The position numbers were made by a program, and so were the translations under genes. Of a stretch of 64,000 bases of DNA, positions 17,865 through 26,810 are shown piece by piece. Source of the DNA: Flavobacterium psychrophilum (GTDB taxonomy: Bacteria; Bacteroidota; Bacteroidia; Flavobacteriales; Flavobacteriaceae); NCBI GenBank assembly GCA_945890865.1, contig CAMDDB010000005.1, positions 62,001 to 126,000 on the forward strand. The letters are read 5' to 3'. The stretch's first letter is position 1. Every line of letters begins with the position of its first letter. The notes beneath the pieces were generated by a model that was not told the origin of the DNA, did no database searches, and saw only the letters and a program-made list of their open reading frames with translations.

Positions 17865-18292
17865 TTTTTGATAACATAGGTTACGATACCCCAAACGGTA
17901 AAATCGGTATGTAAATTGATTTCAATGGGCTTATAATTTGAATTTTCGGGCATTAAAAACAGGGCCTCTCCGTCTTTTTTGATCCGTTTTACAGTAAATT
18001 CACCATCAATTAAGCAAACCGCTATTTTGTGGTGTACCGGTTCCAAGCTACGGTCAATGACTAAGATATCGCCATCGTCTATTCCGGCTCCGGTCATTGA
18101 ATTTCCTACCGCTTTTGCATAAAATGTAGCTTCCGAATTTTTGACTAATGTTTTGTCTAAGCTAATTTTATTTTCTTCAAAATCGGCTGCAGGAGATGGA
18201 AACCCCGCTTTGATACCTCCTGAAAAAAAGGGGTGTTTTTGTATGCCACTTGCATCAGGAAGAAAGAATTTTATTTTTTTAGTTACTGACAT
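17858..18292 (-). CDS. umuD: DNA polymerase V autoproteolytic subunit (UmuD-like, S24 family)
   Basis: The 144-residue protein has the UmuD self-cleavage region KAGFPSPAADFEE, with the bond Ala29-Gly30, and a Ser/Lys dyad: Ser65 in GNSMTGAGI and Lys102 in FTVKRI. RecA-stimulated self-cleavage in this family gives the active form that joins UmuC for error-prone bypass of DNA damage. Its start overlaps the 3' end of umuC by 10 bases, so here umuD is the downstream gene of the pair. Length matches UmuD (about 139 residues) rather than full LexA, and there is no DNA-binding N-terminus. Confidence 0.95.
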   Translation of the reverse strand: MSVTKKIKFFLPDASGIQKHPFFSGGIKAGFPSPAADFEENKISLDKTLVKNSEATFYAKAVGNSMTGAGIDDGDILVIDRSLEPVHHKIAVCLIDGEFTVKRIKKDGEALFLMPENSNYKPIEINLHTDFTVWGIVTYVIKKV

Positions 18293-19548
18293 TTTACTTC
18301 AATTATTTGTTCAAAGTTAGTGGTATATTTTTTTGAAAGGTGTTGTTGTTTCATTTTCCAGGTGCGTTGTAAATCCTGATTTCCCAATCGTATTTTTCGC
18401 ATTCCATTTTTTTTATAATAGGCATCCATCACTTCCATAATTTTTTGATATTTCGGATTTTCTTCGTCAAACAAATGAAATTGTTTTTGATTCGCCGGAA
18501 TGATTTCGGTTACTATTACACCAGCTTTTTTATACAATTCGCCTTCTTGAAATCCCTCTCGTAACAATTGGATCGCGATATTACTTATCGAAAAAGAGGT
18601 ATTACTTGGAAATGAAAGTGTTTGGAGTCGGTAGTAACTGTAGCGCGTATCGGTCGTTTTGTATTTATTTTTTTGCAAATATAAAATAACCGCATAACAA
18701 CAAGAATGTTGTAGGCGCAGCTTTTCAGCGCACAGCGAAGCAAAGGTTGCCACGCGTTCTTTTAATTGGTTATAATCGCTTATATCGTGCTCAAAACTTC
18801 TTGTAATGGCAATAGTTCGTTTGGTTTTGGGTTCGTTCAGTTCTAAAACCGATCGTCCTTCTAATTCATATTTTAAACGCAACCCTACCACTCCCATTTC
18901 TTTTTTGATGAAGGCTTCATTATGGGGTAGGGTAAAATCAAATGCGGTTCGTATTTTTTGGTGTTGCATTTTTTTGGTCAAGCGAAATCCAATGCCCCAG
19001 ACGTCTTCTATTTTTGTCCATTTTAAGGCTTTGATTCGTTTTTCTTCGGTATCAATTACATAGACGCCCCGTGTTCTTTCAGGGTATTTTTTGGCAATTT
19101 TATTGGCAATTTTTGCCAATGCTTTGGTGGAAGCAAATCCAATACCTGTTGGAATACTCAACCAATTCATGATGCGTCCTTGCATTTGTGCACCAAGGGA
19201 ATGATAATCTGAGATGCCATGTCCTTCGAAGTTTAGAAATGCTTCATCAATACTGTATACTTCTACATTTGGGGTGTAGTGTTCTAATATTTTCATTACG
19301 CGTTGGCTCAAATCGCCATACAGCACATAATTGGATGAAAAAACTTTTATCTGGTGCTCCTGAATAAGGGGTTTAATTTTAAACTCAGGAACGCCCATGG
19401 CAATGCCTAGTTTTTTAGTTTCATTACTGCGCGAAATCACACAACCATCATTATTGGAAAGCACCACTACTGGCTTTCCATTATAGTGTGGTTGAAAAAC
19501 ACGTTCGCAAGAAACGTAAAAATTATTACAGTCGACTAGGGCATACAT
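18283..19548 (-). CDS. umuC: Y-family DNA polymerase V catalytic subunit
   Basis: UmuC copies past lesions with low fidelity. The 421-residue protein has the metal-binding N-terminus MYALVDCNNFYVSCERVF (catalytic Asp6), SNNDGCVISRSNE, and VEYSIDEAF-type palm motif VYSIDEAFLNF carrying the second catalytic acidic pair. A helix-hairpin-helix thumb (WGIGFRLTKKM) and little-finger domain follow. It is first in a two-gene unit with umuD. No flavobacterial SOS operator could be identified by eye in the 113-base gap upstream. Confidence 0.95.
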   Translation of the reverse strand: MYALVDCNNFYVSCERVFQPHYNGKPVVVLSNNDGCVISRSNETKKLGIAMGVPEFKIKPLIQEHQIKVFSSNYVLYGDLSQRVMKILEHYTPNVEVYSIDEAFLNFEGHGISDYHSLGAQMQGRIMNWLSIPTGIGFASTKALAKIANKIAKKYPERTRGVYVIDTEEKRIKALKWTKIEDVWGIGFRLTKKMQHQKIRTAFDFTLPHNEAFIKKEMGVVGLRLKYELEGRSVLELNEPKTKRTIAITRSFEHDISDYNQLKERVATFASLCAEKLRLQHSCCYAVILYLQKNKYKTTDTRYSYYRLQTLSFPSNTSFSISNIAIQLLREGFQEGELYKKAGVIVTEIIPANQKQFHLFDEENPKYQKIMEVMDAYYKKNGMRKIRLGNQDLQRTWKMKQQHLSKKYTTNFEQIIEVKCQ

Positions 19549-19611
19549 AGGTGTAAATTTACTTTTCTTTTCGTAAAAAAAAGAGGCTACAATTGTTAAT
19601 GTTAATAAAAA

Positions 19612-19639
19612 AAACGCAACCGAGATTTGGGTTGCGTTT
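19612..19639 (-). terminator. Terminator of lepA
   Basis: A 10-bp stem (AAACGCAACC / GGTTGCGTTT) with an 8-base loop is followed by seven T on the minus strand, about 22 bases after the lepA stop. Confidence 0.85.
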
Positions 19640-19661
19640 GTAGGGTTGCAGGTGCTAAATT

Positions 19662-21458
19662 TTAATCGTTTAGCTTCAATACGGCCATGAACGCTTCTTG
19701 CGGAATTTCTACATTTCCTACTTGGCGCATGCGTTTTTTCCCTTTTTTCTGTTTTTCTAATAATTTACGTTTACGAGAAATATCTCCTCCATAACATTTA
19801 GCCGTTACGTCTTTTCGAAGGGCTTTAATGGTCTCACGGGCAATAATTTTTGCCCCAATAGCCGCTTGAATAGGAATATCAAATTGTTGTCTTGGTATTA
19901 ATTCGCGTAATTTTTCACACATTTTTTTACCAATATTGTAGGCATTGTCTTCGTGAATCAAAGCCGAAAGAGCATCAACAGATTGTGCATTTAATAAGAC
20001 GTCTAATTTTACCAACTTAGAAGTGCGCATTCCTATGGGATGGTAGTCAAAAGAGGCATATCCTTTGGATACGGTTTTTAATCGGTCATAAAAGTCAAAT
20101 ACGATTTCGGCTAGTGGCATGTCAAAATTTAATTCTACACGCTCGGTCGTTAAATACGTTTGATTGGTAATTAATCCTCGTTTTTCAATACACAACCCCA
20201 TAACATTACCCACAAAATCTGATTTGGTAATGATCGTTGCTTTGATATAAGGCTCTTCTACACGGTCTAATTTTGAAGGTTCTGGCAAATCGGATGGGTT
20301 GTTGACAATCATGCCAACTTCCGGCTCTTTTTTGGTATACGCTAGGTAGGAAACGTTAGGAACAGTAGTAATTACCGTCATGTTGAATTCGCGTTCAAGG
20401 CGTTCTTGGATGATTTCCATGTGTAACATTCCCAAGAAACCACAACGGAAGCCAAATCCTAGAGCTGCCGAACTCTCGGCGGTAAACACTAAAGATGCGT
20501 CATTCAATTGTAATTTTTCCATGGAGGCACGCAGATCTTCATAATCTTCCGTGTCAACAGGATAAATACCGGCAAACACCATAGGTTTTACATCCTCAAA
20601 ACCTTTAATCATATTGGTTGTTGGTGTTTTAGCATCGGTTACGGTATCACCTACTTTTACTTCTTTGGCTTCTTTTATTCCCGAAATTAAATACCCTACA
20701 TCACCCGTAGAAATGATATCTTTTGGTACTTGATTTAGTTTCAAAGTCCCCACTTCATCGGCAAAATATTCATTTCCTGTTGCCATGAATTTTATTTTTT
20801 GCCCTTTTCTAATTTCTCCATTTTTTACTCTAAAAATAACTTCAATTCCTCGGAAAGGATTATAATGAGAATCAAAAATTAAGGCTTGTAAGGGTTCGTC
20901 TTTTTCACCTTTAGGGGCAGGAATTTTTTCAATGATGGCTGCTAAAATATTTTCAACACCAAAGCCTGTTTTCCCAGAAGCATGAATGATATCTTCTAAT
21001 TTACACCCAAGTAAATCGATGATGTCGTCGCTTACTTCTTCTGGATTGGCACTCGGTAAATCCACTTTATTGAGTACGGGAATGATCTCTAAATCATTTT
21101 CTAATGCCAAATATAAATTTGAAATGGTTTGTGCTTGAATACTTTGAGCAGCATCTACAATCAACAACGCTCCTTCACAGGCCGCAATAGATCGAGATAC
21201 TTCATAGGAGAAATCCACATGACCCGGTGTGTCAATTAAATTCAAAATATATTTTTCACCTTTATAGGTGTATTCCATTTGAATGGCGTGACTTTTTATG
21301 GTAATACCACGTTCGCGCTCTAGGTCCATATTATCTAATAATTGGGCTTTTTCCTCGCGCGCAGTAACGGTTTGGGTAGCACCAAGTAATCGATCGGCAA
21401 GCGTACTTTTTCCGTGGTCAATGTGTGCAATAATGCAAAAATTTCTAATGTTCTTCAT
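19662..21458 (-). CDS. lepA: Elongation factor 4 (LepA)
   Basis: LepA is a ribosomal GTPase that can back-translocate stalled ribosomes. The 598-residue protein has G1 [15 protein letters not shown]2/switch [11 protein letters not shown]3 DTPGHVDF, G4 NKVDL and the EF-G-like domains, ending with the LepA-specific C-terminal domain ([22 protein letters not shown]). Length matches the family. It is transcribed alone from the promoter at 21530-21537 and ends at its own hairpin. Confidence 0.98.
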   Translation of the reverse strand: MKNIRNFCIIAHIDHGKSTLADRLLGATQTVTAREEKAQLLDNMDLERERGITIKSHAIQMEYTYKGEKYILNLIDTPGHVDFSYEVSRSIAACEGALLIVDAAQSIQAQTISNLYLALENDLEIIPVLNKVDLPSANPEEVSDDIIDLLGCKLEDIIHASGKTGFGVENILAAIIEKIPAPKGEKDEPLQALIFDSHYNPFRGIEVIFRVKNGEIRKGQKIKFMATGNEYFADEVGTLKLNQVPKDIISTGDVGYLISGIKEAKEVKVGDTVTDAKTPTTNMIKGFEDVKPMVFAGIYPVDTEDYEDLRASMEKLQLNDASLVFTAESSAALGFGFRCGFLGMLHMEIIQERLEREFNMTVITTVPNVSYLAYTKKEPEVGMIVNNPSDLPEPSKLDRVEEPYIKATIITKSDFVGNVMGLCIEKRGLITNQTYLTTERVELNFDMPLAEIVFDFYDRLKTVSKGYASFDYHPIGMRTSKLVKLDVLLNAQSVDALSALIHEDNAYNIGKKMCEKLRELIPRQQFDIPIQAAIGAKIIARETIKALRKDVTAKCYGGDISRKRKLLEKQKKGKKRMRQVGNVEIPQEAFMAVLKLND

Positions 21459-21529
21459 TATTCAGTTTCAATGTCAAGTTCAATCCCAAAATAGTAGGAC
21501 AATACCAATTAGGGATTGCTATTAATCTG

Positions 21530-21537
21530 CAAATATA
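21530..21537 (-). promoter_or_regulatory. Putative -7 box for lepA
   Basis: The minus strand reads TATATTTG, matching TAnnTTTG, 71 bases before the lepA ATG. The rest of the 200-base gap holds the dusB promoter and an 11-bp direct repeat. Confidence 0.6.
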
Positions 21538-21596
21538 ACGTAAAGTTTTGATTCTTAATAGAAGAAACCAATGGATAAAAAATAGAAAATTGTAAA

Positions 21597-21628
21597 AATC
21601 AAAAATCGGTAATCTTCAATCAAAAATC
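21597..21628. repeat. 11-bp direct repeat upstream of dusB
   Basis: AATCAAAAATC occurs at 21597-21607 and 21618-21628, period 21 bases. It resembles other low-complexity short repeats in intergenic gaps of this window. Confidence 0.6.
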
Positions 21629-21634
21629 TTATTC

Positions 21635-21642
21635 TATCTTTG
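21635..21642 (+). promoter_or_regulatory. Putative -7 box for dusB
   Basis: TATCTTTG matches TAnnTTTG, 17 bases before the ATG at 21660. Confidence 0.65.
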
Positions 21643-21659
21643 CAAAAAAAGGAAGCATC

Positions 21660-22655
21660 ATGCCAAAAATTGGTAACATCATTTTACCCGATTTCCCGTT
21701 ATTATTAGCGCCAATGGAAGACGTGAGTGATCCGCCTTTTCGTCGCTTGTGTAAATTACATGGTGCCGATTTGATGTACTCTGAATTTATTTCTTCGGAA
21801 GGATTGATTCGGGATGCAGTGAAAAGCAAACAAAAACTCGATATTTTTGATTATGAACGCCCTGTGGGAATTCAAATTTTTGGTGGTGACGAAGAAGCTA
21901 TGGAGATGTCTTCAAGAATTGTAGATGCAGTGCAACCCGATTTAGTAGACATCAATTTTGGATGTCCAGTAAAAAAAGTAGTGTGTAAAGGAGCAGGTGC
22001 TGGGGTTTTGAAAGATGTAGATTTGATGGTGCGTTTGACCAAAGCGGTGATAAAAGGAACCAATCTTCCGGTGACAGTAAAAACGCGTTTGGGGTGGGAT
22101 GAAAGTTCTATCAACATAGATGAAGTTGCCGAACGCTTGCAAGATATTGGTGTACAAGCCTTGACGGTGCATGCCAGAACAAGAGCACAAATGTATAAAG
22201 GACATGCAGACTGGTCACACATTCAAAGAATTAAAGAAAATCCGAGAATAACGATGCCTATTTTTGGGAACGGTGATATTGATACGCCCGAAAAAGCATT
22301 GGAATATAAAAATAAATACGGTTTAGACGGTATGATGATTGGTCGTGCAGCCATTGGTTATCCTTGGATTTTTAATGAAATTAAACATTATTTTGCTACT
22401 GGAGAACGATTAGCGGCTCCTCTTCTGCATGACCGAATTGAAGCGGCTAAAAACCACTTGATTTGGAGTATTGAATGGAAAGGCGAACGATTAGGAATCA
22501 ATGAAATGCGCCGCCATTATACCAATTATTTTAAAGGCATTCACGGTTTTAAAGAATACAAACAAAAATTGGTTACTACTGATGGCATCAATCAATTATT
22601 GGATGTCTTTACCGAAATTGAGCAGGTGTATGCCGATTATGTTTTTGAAGGATAA
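21660..22655 (+). CDS. dusB: tRNA-dihydrouridine synthase (DusB-type)
   Basis: An FMN-dependent enzyme that reduces uridines in the tRNA D-loop. The 331-residue TIM barrel has LAPMEDVSDPPFRRLCKLHGADLMYSEF, the catalytic-cysteine loop FGCPVKKVVCKGAGAGVL (near residues 100-117), VTVKTRLGWDE, the tRNA/FMN segment VHARTRAQMYKGHADW, and the FMN-phosphate site GNGDIDTPE with MMIGRAAIGYPWIF. It matches the DusB subgroup that neighbours fis in proteobacteria, but no fis is present here. It has its own promoter and ends at the hairpin 22690-22719. Confidence 0.95.
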   Translation: MPKIGNIILPDFPLLLAPMEDVSDPPFRRLCKLHGADLMYSEFISSEGLIRDAVKSKQKLDIFDYERPVGIQIFGGDEEAMEMSSRIVDAVQPDLVDINFGCPVKKVVCKGAGAGVLKDVDLMVRLTKAVIKGTNLPVTVKTRLGWDESSINIDEVAERLQDIGVQALTVHARTRAQMYKGHADWSHIQRIKENPRITMPIFGNGDIDTPEKALEYKNKYGLDGMMIGRAAIGYPWIFNEIKHYFATGERLAAPLLHDRIEAAKNHLIWSIEWKGERLGINEMRRHYTNYFKGIHGFKEYKQKLVTTDGINQLLDVFTEIEQVYADYVFEG

Positions 22656-22689
22656 CCGTAACTTTTTTAGCAAAGTTTACCCTATAAAA

Positions 22690-22719
22690 AAAGACACATA
22701 AATTGAACTATGTGTCTTT
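22690..22719. terminator. Bidirectional terminator between dusB and the pseudouridine synthase gene
   Basis: An 11-bp stem (AAAGACACATA / TATGTGTCTTT) with an 8-base loop is flanked by A-rich and T-rich tracts on both sides, between two convergent genes. Confidence 0.85.
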
Positions 22720-22740
22720 GTTTTTTATAAAAAAATAGGG

Positions 22741-23634
22741 TTATGCATTTTTTAAGTTGATGATTTCTTGTTCGGTTAAGAAACGCCAATCGCCTCTTGG
22801 TAAATTTTTCTTTGTAAGACCCGCAAACGTAACGCGGTCTACTTTTAATACATCATATTTTAAATGTTCAAAGATTTTACGTACCACTTTTACGTTAGAC
22901 GTTTTCATTTTGATGCCAATTTCACTTTTAGGTTGGTCTTCTATATAGGTTATTTCTTCCACAAAAACTTTGTGGTCGTCAATAATTAATCCTTTTTGGA
23001 CACGCTCCAAATCTTCAAATTTCAAATTTTTATCTAGTGAAACTTGGTATACTTTAGACGATCGCTGATTAGGGACTGTGAATTTTTGAACAATTTCTGT
23101 ATCATTAGTAAACAATAATAATCCAGTAGTGGTTTTGTCCATTCGTCCCACAGGAAGTAAATTAGCTTTTGAAGCATTTCGTACTAAATCTAATACATTT
23201 GCCGATCCAGGAGCATCGTCACCTGCTGTTGAAAAGTTTTTGGGTTTATTTAATACAATATATTCTTTCTTTTCGGGTGTAATGGTTACCCCATCAAATT
23301 GAACGGTATCGGTTAATTTTACTCGGTAGCCCATTTCGGTGATGACTACTCCATTTACTTTTACGTTGCCACTTTGTATATAAATATCCGCATCTCTACG
23401 ACTGCACATTCCCGAATTAGAGATGTAACGATTCAATCGAATTTCGTCTGGGTTTGAAGGTCTTTTAGGAGATTTTGTGGCCTTTGGCGCTTCTTTAGGA
23501 GCTTCCGGTTTTGCAGCAAATTTTGAAGGAGCTTTTCTAACAGGTGCATTTCCTCTTGAATTGCTGGTTTTCTTGTAACCTCCTTGACGGGCAGAACCAG
23601 GACGACTTTTATCGCTTTCTTGATGACGTGACAT
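22741..23634 (-). CDS. RluB/RsuA-family 23S or 16S rRNA pseudouridine synthase
   Basis: This 297-residue protein begins with a basic, Pro/Ala/Lys-rich extension of about 65 residues, then an S4 RNA-binding domain (IRLNRYISNSGMCSRRDADIYIQSGNVKVNG), then the RsuA-type catalytic domain with LLPVGRMDKTTTGLLLFTND carrying the catalytic Asp (GRMDKTTTG). The product converts specific uridines in rRNA. The basic extension is common in Bacteroidota homologues. The start at 23634 (MSRHQESDKS) was preferred to a Met four codons upstream because the latter would leave almost no leader after the promoter. Confidence 0.93.
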   Translation of the reverse strand: MSRHQESDKSRPGSARQGGYKKTSNSRGNAPVRKAPSKFAAKPEAPKEAPKATKSPKRPSNPDEIRLNRYISNSGMCSRRDADIYIQSGNVKVNGVVITEMGYRVKLTDTVQFDGVTITPEKKEYIVLNKPKNFSTAGDDAPGSANVLDLVRNASKANLLPVGRMDKTTTGLLLFTNDTEIVQKFTVPNQRSSKVYQVSLDKNLKFEDLERVQKGLIIDDHKVFVEEITYIEDQPKSEIGIKMKTSNVKVVRKIFEHLKYDVLKVDRVTFAGLTKKNLPRGDWRFLTEQEIINLKNA

Positions 23635-23653
23635 AATTGTAAACAAATTTATG

Positions 23654-23682
23654 CAAAGATATAACTAATATGTGGAAATCAA
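23654..23682 (-). promoter_or_regulatory. Promoter of the pseudouridine synthase gene
   Basis: The minus strand has TTG (23680-23682), an 18-base spacer and TATCTTTG (23654-23661), close to the -33/-7 consensus, with the inferred start about 13 bases before the chosen ATG. Confidence 0.6.
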
Positions 23683-24585
23683 TTTTTTTCCATGAATCAA
23701 AACCGTAGGTTCAATTAAAACAATTGAAAATACACCGGCTACAATGATCAATTTTAATAAAAAGTGCAATTGAAGGTAAGCTGTTTTTGAAGTGGCCTTC
23801 CAGAGTAGTGTGCCAAATAATAATAACCCGATTAGACTTAAATAAAAATAAATATCCATATAGCCCACATCATAAATTTCAATTAACAAATAGACAGGTA
23901 TCAATGTGATTGTAGTTAATAATGTAATCACGATTTTTGTTATTTTTTCTCCAAAAATAATAGGAATGGTTTTATAGTCGGCAATTAAATCACCTTCCAT
24001 ATTTTCTAAATCTTTGATCATTTCACGAATAAAAATGAGCAACAATAAAAAAGACGCATGTGCAAATATTACGGGATAAAAATTTTTATAGTACATTAAA
24101 ATTCCAAAAAAAGGCAATACAGCTAAAACTGCTGCAGTGATATTACCAATGAGAAATATTTTTTTCAGTTTATGTGAGTAGAACCAAATCAAGAAGATGT
24201 AGGTAGAGAAAAAAAATACGGCGCGCCAAGAAATGAAAAACATTAGTAAAGCTACAATACAATTAATGGTAAAATATACTTTCAATTTGGTTTCTTGACT
24301 TACCAAACGGTCAATCATAGCTTTTTTTGGACGGTTGATCAGGTCTTTTTTAGCGTCGTAAAAATTATTGATGATATAGCCCGAAGCTATTGTTAAAATT
24401 GAAGCAACAACAATCAAGAATAAATGCCAATCGAGTAGTATAGCTAAAGCTCTTTTTTCGGGAGCCAAAATGAAAATAGCAGAAAGATATTGGGCTAATG
24501 CAATCACCCAAATGTTGTATCCCCGAATTACAGAGAAAAAACTGGCTACTTTTTTAAGTGTTATTTTGAATTTGCGAGTAAGCAT
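23665..24585 (-). CDS. UbiA-family prenyltransferase, geranylgeranylglycerol-phosphate geranylgeranyltransferase type
   Basis: An integral-membrane enzyme that should move a polyprenyl group from its diphosphate to an acceptor. The 306-residue chain has eight or nine hydrophobic helices and the two Asp-rich motifs NNFYDAKKDLINRP and DLENMEGDLIADYKT that bind Mg-diphosphate. Flavobacterial homologues are usually named after the archaeal enzyme of ether-lipid synthesis (digeranylgeranylglyceryl phosphate synthase); menaquinone or heme side-chain transfer is the alternative. It is downstream of mevalonate kinase and diphosphomevalonate decarboxylase on the same strand, which ties it to isoprenoids. 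An upstream Met at 24651 gives a poor N-terminus and was rejected. Confidence 0.85.
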   Translation of the reverse strand: MLTRKFKITLKKVASFFSVIRGYNIWVIALAQYLSAIFILAPEKRALAILLDWHLFLIVVASILTIASGYIINNFYDAKKDLINRPKKAMIDRLVSQETKLKVYFTINCIVALLMFFISWRAVFFFSTYIFLIWFYSHKLKKIFLIGNITAAVLAVLPFFGILMYYKNFYPVIFAHASFLLLLIFIREMIKDLENMEGDLIADYKTIPIIFGEKITKIVITLLTTITLIPVYLLIEIYDVGYMDIYFYLSLIGLLLFGTLLWKATSKTAYLQLHFLLKLIIVAGVFSIVLIEPTVLIHGKKLISTY

Positions 24586-24633
24586 TTCTCTTTTGGTATT
24601 CGGTTTTGGGTAATTGACATGAAAATATGAAAA

Positions 24634-24660
24634 CCCATTACCTATTACCAATAACTTATT
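24634..24660. repeat. Degenerate short tandem repeat (ATTACC type)
   Basis: The gap between mevalonate kinase and the UbiA gene holds CCCATTACC, CTATTACC and AATAACTT in a row, about 8-base periodicity. A related run is at 59351-59381. Confidence 0.55.
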
Positions 24661-24666
24661 TCCGTT

Positions 24667-25605
24667 CTAAAAATTATAAACCACTTCTAATTTATAGTCT
24701 TTTAATGATTTTTTTGCTTTGTCTAAATCCTGCGTAAATCCTAAGATATAACCGCCACCACCAGAACCACACAATTTCAAATAGTAATCGTTTGTATCGA
24801 TGCCATTTTGCCAAACTTGATGAAATTCCACGGGAATCATGGGTTTAAAATTATTCAAAACTACTTTTGATAATTGTTTGGTGTTTTCCAATAATGATTT
24901 TAGATCACCGTGTAAAAAATTATCTACGCAAGCATCGGTATACTTAATGAATTGTGATTTCAACATGGTGCGGAATCCATTATCTTTCAAGTTTTCCATA
25001 AAAATGGATACCATAGGGGCGGTTTCGCCTACAATTCCAGAATCCAATAAGAATACGGCACCTTTGCCTTGTGTGCTTTGGGTAGGAATGCCAGTAGCTT
25101 CAATATTGTCTTTCGAATTGATTAATATAGGAATGCTTAAGTAACTGTTTAATGGGTCTAAACCCGAACTTTTTCCGTGGAAAAACGATTCCATTTGAGC
25201 AAAAATCGTTTTTAATTGCAATAATTTTTCACGAGTTAAATTTTCTAAAACTGTGATTTTATCATCGGCATATTTGTCATAAATAGCGGCTACAAGAGCA
25301 CCACTACTCCCTACACCATACCCTTGAGGAATACTAGAATCAAAATACATTCCGCTGTTAACATCTTGTTTTAAAACGTCTAAATTGAACGTTACTAACT
25401 CGGGTTGTGTTGCTTGTAAATTTTCTAAATAGGCTACAAAATTTTGAAGACTCGTGTTTGATTTTATTGCACTTTCTGACGGATTGTCCTCTTTCTTTAA
25501 GGCACCATTGTAAAAATTATACGGAATTGAAAGACCTTTAGAATCTTGGATGATTCCATATTCTCCGAAAAGTAATATTTTAGAGTAAAAAAGTGGTCCT
25601 TTCAT
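24667..25605 (-). CDS. Mevalonate kinase (GHMP family)
   Basis: This kinase makes 5-phosphomevalonate from mevalonate. The 312-residue chain starts with SKILLFGEYGIIQDSKGLSIPY (substrate/dimer strand), has the ATP loop PQGYGVGSSGALVAAIY near residue 93, a conserved KSSGLDPLNSYLS with the catalytic Asp, and a C-terminal KLCGSGGGGYILGF glycine motif. It follows diphosphomevalonate decarboxylase on the minus strand with a gap of 45 bases. It is somewhat shorter than animal mevalonate kinase but fits the bacterial forms. The other GHMP kinase at 8167 is distinct, so the two probably act on different substrates. Confidence 0.88.
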   Translation of the reverse strand: MKGPLFYSKILLFGEYGIIQDSKGLSIPYNFYNGALKKEDNPSESAIKSNTSLQNFVAYLENLQATQPELVTFNLDVLKQDVNSGMYFDSSIPQGYGVGSSGALVAAIYDKYADDKITVLENLTREKLLQLKTIFAQMESFFHGKSSGLDPLNSYLSIPILINSKDNIEATGIPTQSTQGKGAVFLLDSGIVGETAPMVSIFMENLKDNGFRTMLKSQFIKYTDACVDNFLHGDLKSLLENTKQLSKVVLNNFKPMIPVEFHQVWQNGIDTNDYYLKLCGSGGGGYILGFTQDLDKAKKSLKDYKLEVVYNF

Positions 25606-25650
25606 AAATTTCAGTTTATTTTTCAGTAAACATTGAGTAAATGTACAAAA

Positions 25651-26727
25651 TTAATTTGATTTAGCACCCGTTCCAATACAATCACAAATATACTGACCAT
25701 TTTGACAATAGGCAACTAATTCATCTTGAATAAATTGCAACACCTTTTCTTTTACCGCTGCAGGATATAAAACATGCACATTAGCACCAGCATCCAATGT
25801 AAAACAAACGTGAATTTGTGTTTTATTTCTAAAGTTCCAAAGGGCATTAATGATGGCCAAGGTGTTGGGTTTCATCAAAATAAAATAAGGCATTGATGTC
25901 ATCATCATGGCGTGTAATGTTAGCGCTTCACTTTCTACAATTTTGATAAATTTTGCTATATTTCCTGAGGTTAGCACTTCTTTTAAGGCCGTTAAATTTT
26001 CGTGAGCCTGAGCAAAACGTTGTTCGGCATAGGGATGATTGTGCATTAAATCGTGCCCAACTGTACTCGAAACTTGTTTTTCGCCTTTATCGACTAACAA
26101 GATAGTGTCTTGAAAGTTTTTGAAATTTTCATGAATTTCTGAAAACGCTACGCCAAATAAATCAGAACTACCCAAGATCGCATCATGATTCCCCCAAACG
26201 ACTACTTCACCTTTGATACTTCTGCAAGCACTTCCGCTTCCTAAGCGGGCTAAAAAAGAAGCTTTAGAATAGAAATATTCGTCAGAAATAGAAGGAATAA
26301 TAGCTTTTTCTAAACACATTATATTTACAGCTAAAGCTGCCATTCCAGAGGCCGATGAAGCAATTCCAGAACTATGCGGAAAAGTGTTTTGCGTATCTAT
26401 TTTAAAATGATAGTCATTTATATAAGGACAATAAGGCGCTATTCTTTCTAGAAATTTTTGAATTTTTGGTTTAAAATCTTCTTTGGGTTTTCCTTCAAAC
26501 AGCAATTCAAAAGAAATATCTTGAGTTTCCGATTTTTTTACCACCTCTAGTTTAGTTATGGTCTTGCAGTGGTTTAGCGTAAAACTAATCGAGGGATTGG
26601 CCGGAATTTGATTCTCCTTTTTCCCCCAATATTTTACCAGAGCAATATTACTGGGCGCACTCCATTCAAAATATGCTGAAGTGATTGAGTTGTATGTTGT
26701 TGCAATAAAATCTTTTTCGGTAAACAT
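25651..26727 (-). CDS. Diphosphomevalonate decarboxylase
   Basis: This enzyme makes isopentenyl diphosphate from mevalonate diphosphate with ATP. The 358-residue protein has the family signature WSAPSNIALVKYWGKKENQIPANPSISFTL, the phosphate loop HSSGIASSASGMAALAVN, LARLGSGSACRSI, and FTLDAGANVHVLYP with the catalytic Asp. It is first in a minus-strand set with mevalonate kinase and the UbiA prenyltransferase, driven by the box at 26743-26750. Confidence 0.95.
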   Translation of the reverse strand: MFTEKDFIATTYNSITSAYFEWSAPSNIALVKYWGKKENQIPANPSISFTLNHCKTITKLEVVKKSETQDISFELLFEGKPKEDFKPKIQKFLERIAPYCPYINDYHFKIDTQNTFPHSSGIASSASGMAALAVNIMCLEKAIIPSISDEYFYSKASFLARLGSGSACRSIKGEVVVWGNHDAILGSSDLFGVAFSEIHENFKNFQDTILLVDKGEKQVSSTVGHDLMHNHPYAEQRFAQAHENLTALKEVLTSGNIAKFIKIVESEALTLHAMMMTSMPYFILMKPNTLAIINALWNFRNKTQIHVCFTLDAGANVHVLYPAAVKEKVLQFIQDELVAYCQNGQYICDCIGTGAKSN

Positions 26728-26742
26728 GGCGTAATATTTTCA

Positions 26743-26750
26743 CAAAAATA
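26743..26750 (-). promoter_or_regulatory. Putative -7 box for the mevalonate gene set
   Basis: The minus strand reads TATTTTTG, matching TAnnTTTG, 15 bases before the decarboxylase ATG. Confidence 0.6.
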
Positions 26751-26810
26751 CCTATTTTGATTGATTTGTTCCCTTGTTATTTCGTTAATTTGCTATTAAA
26801 ATTGTAAAAG

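Noticed and set aside
17858..19548. umuCD as sign of a prophage or integrative element
   Set aside because: No integrase, phage gene, tRNA-derived attachment site or change of base composition is visible around it.
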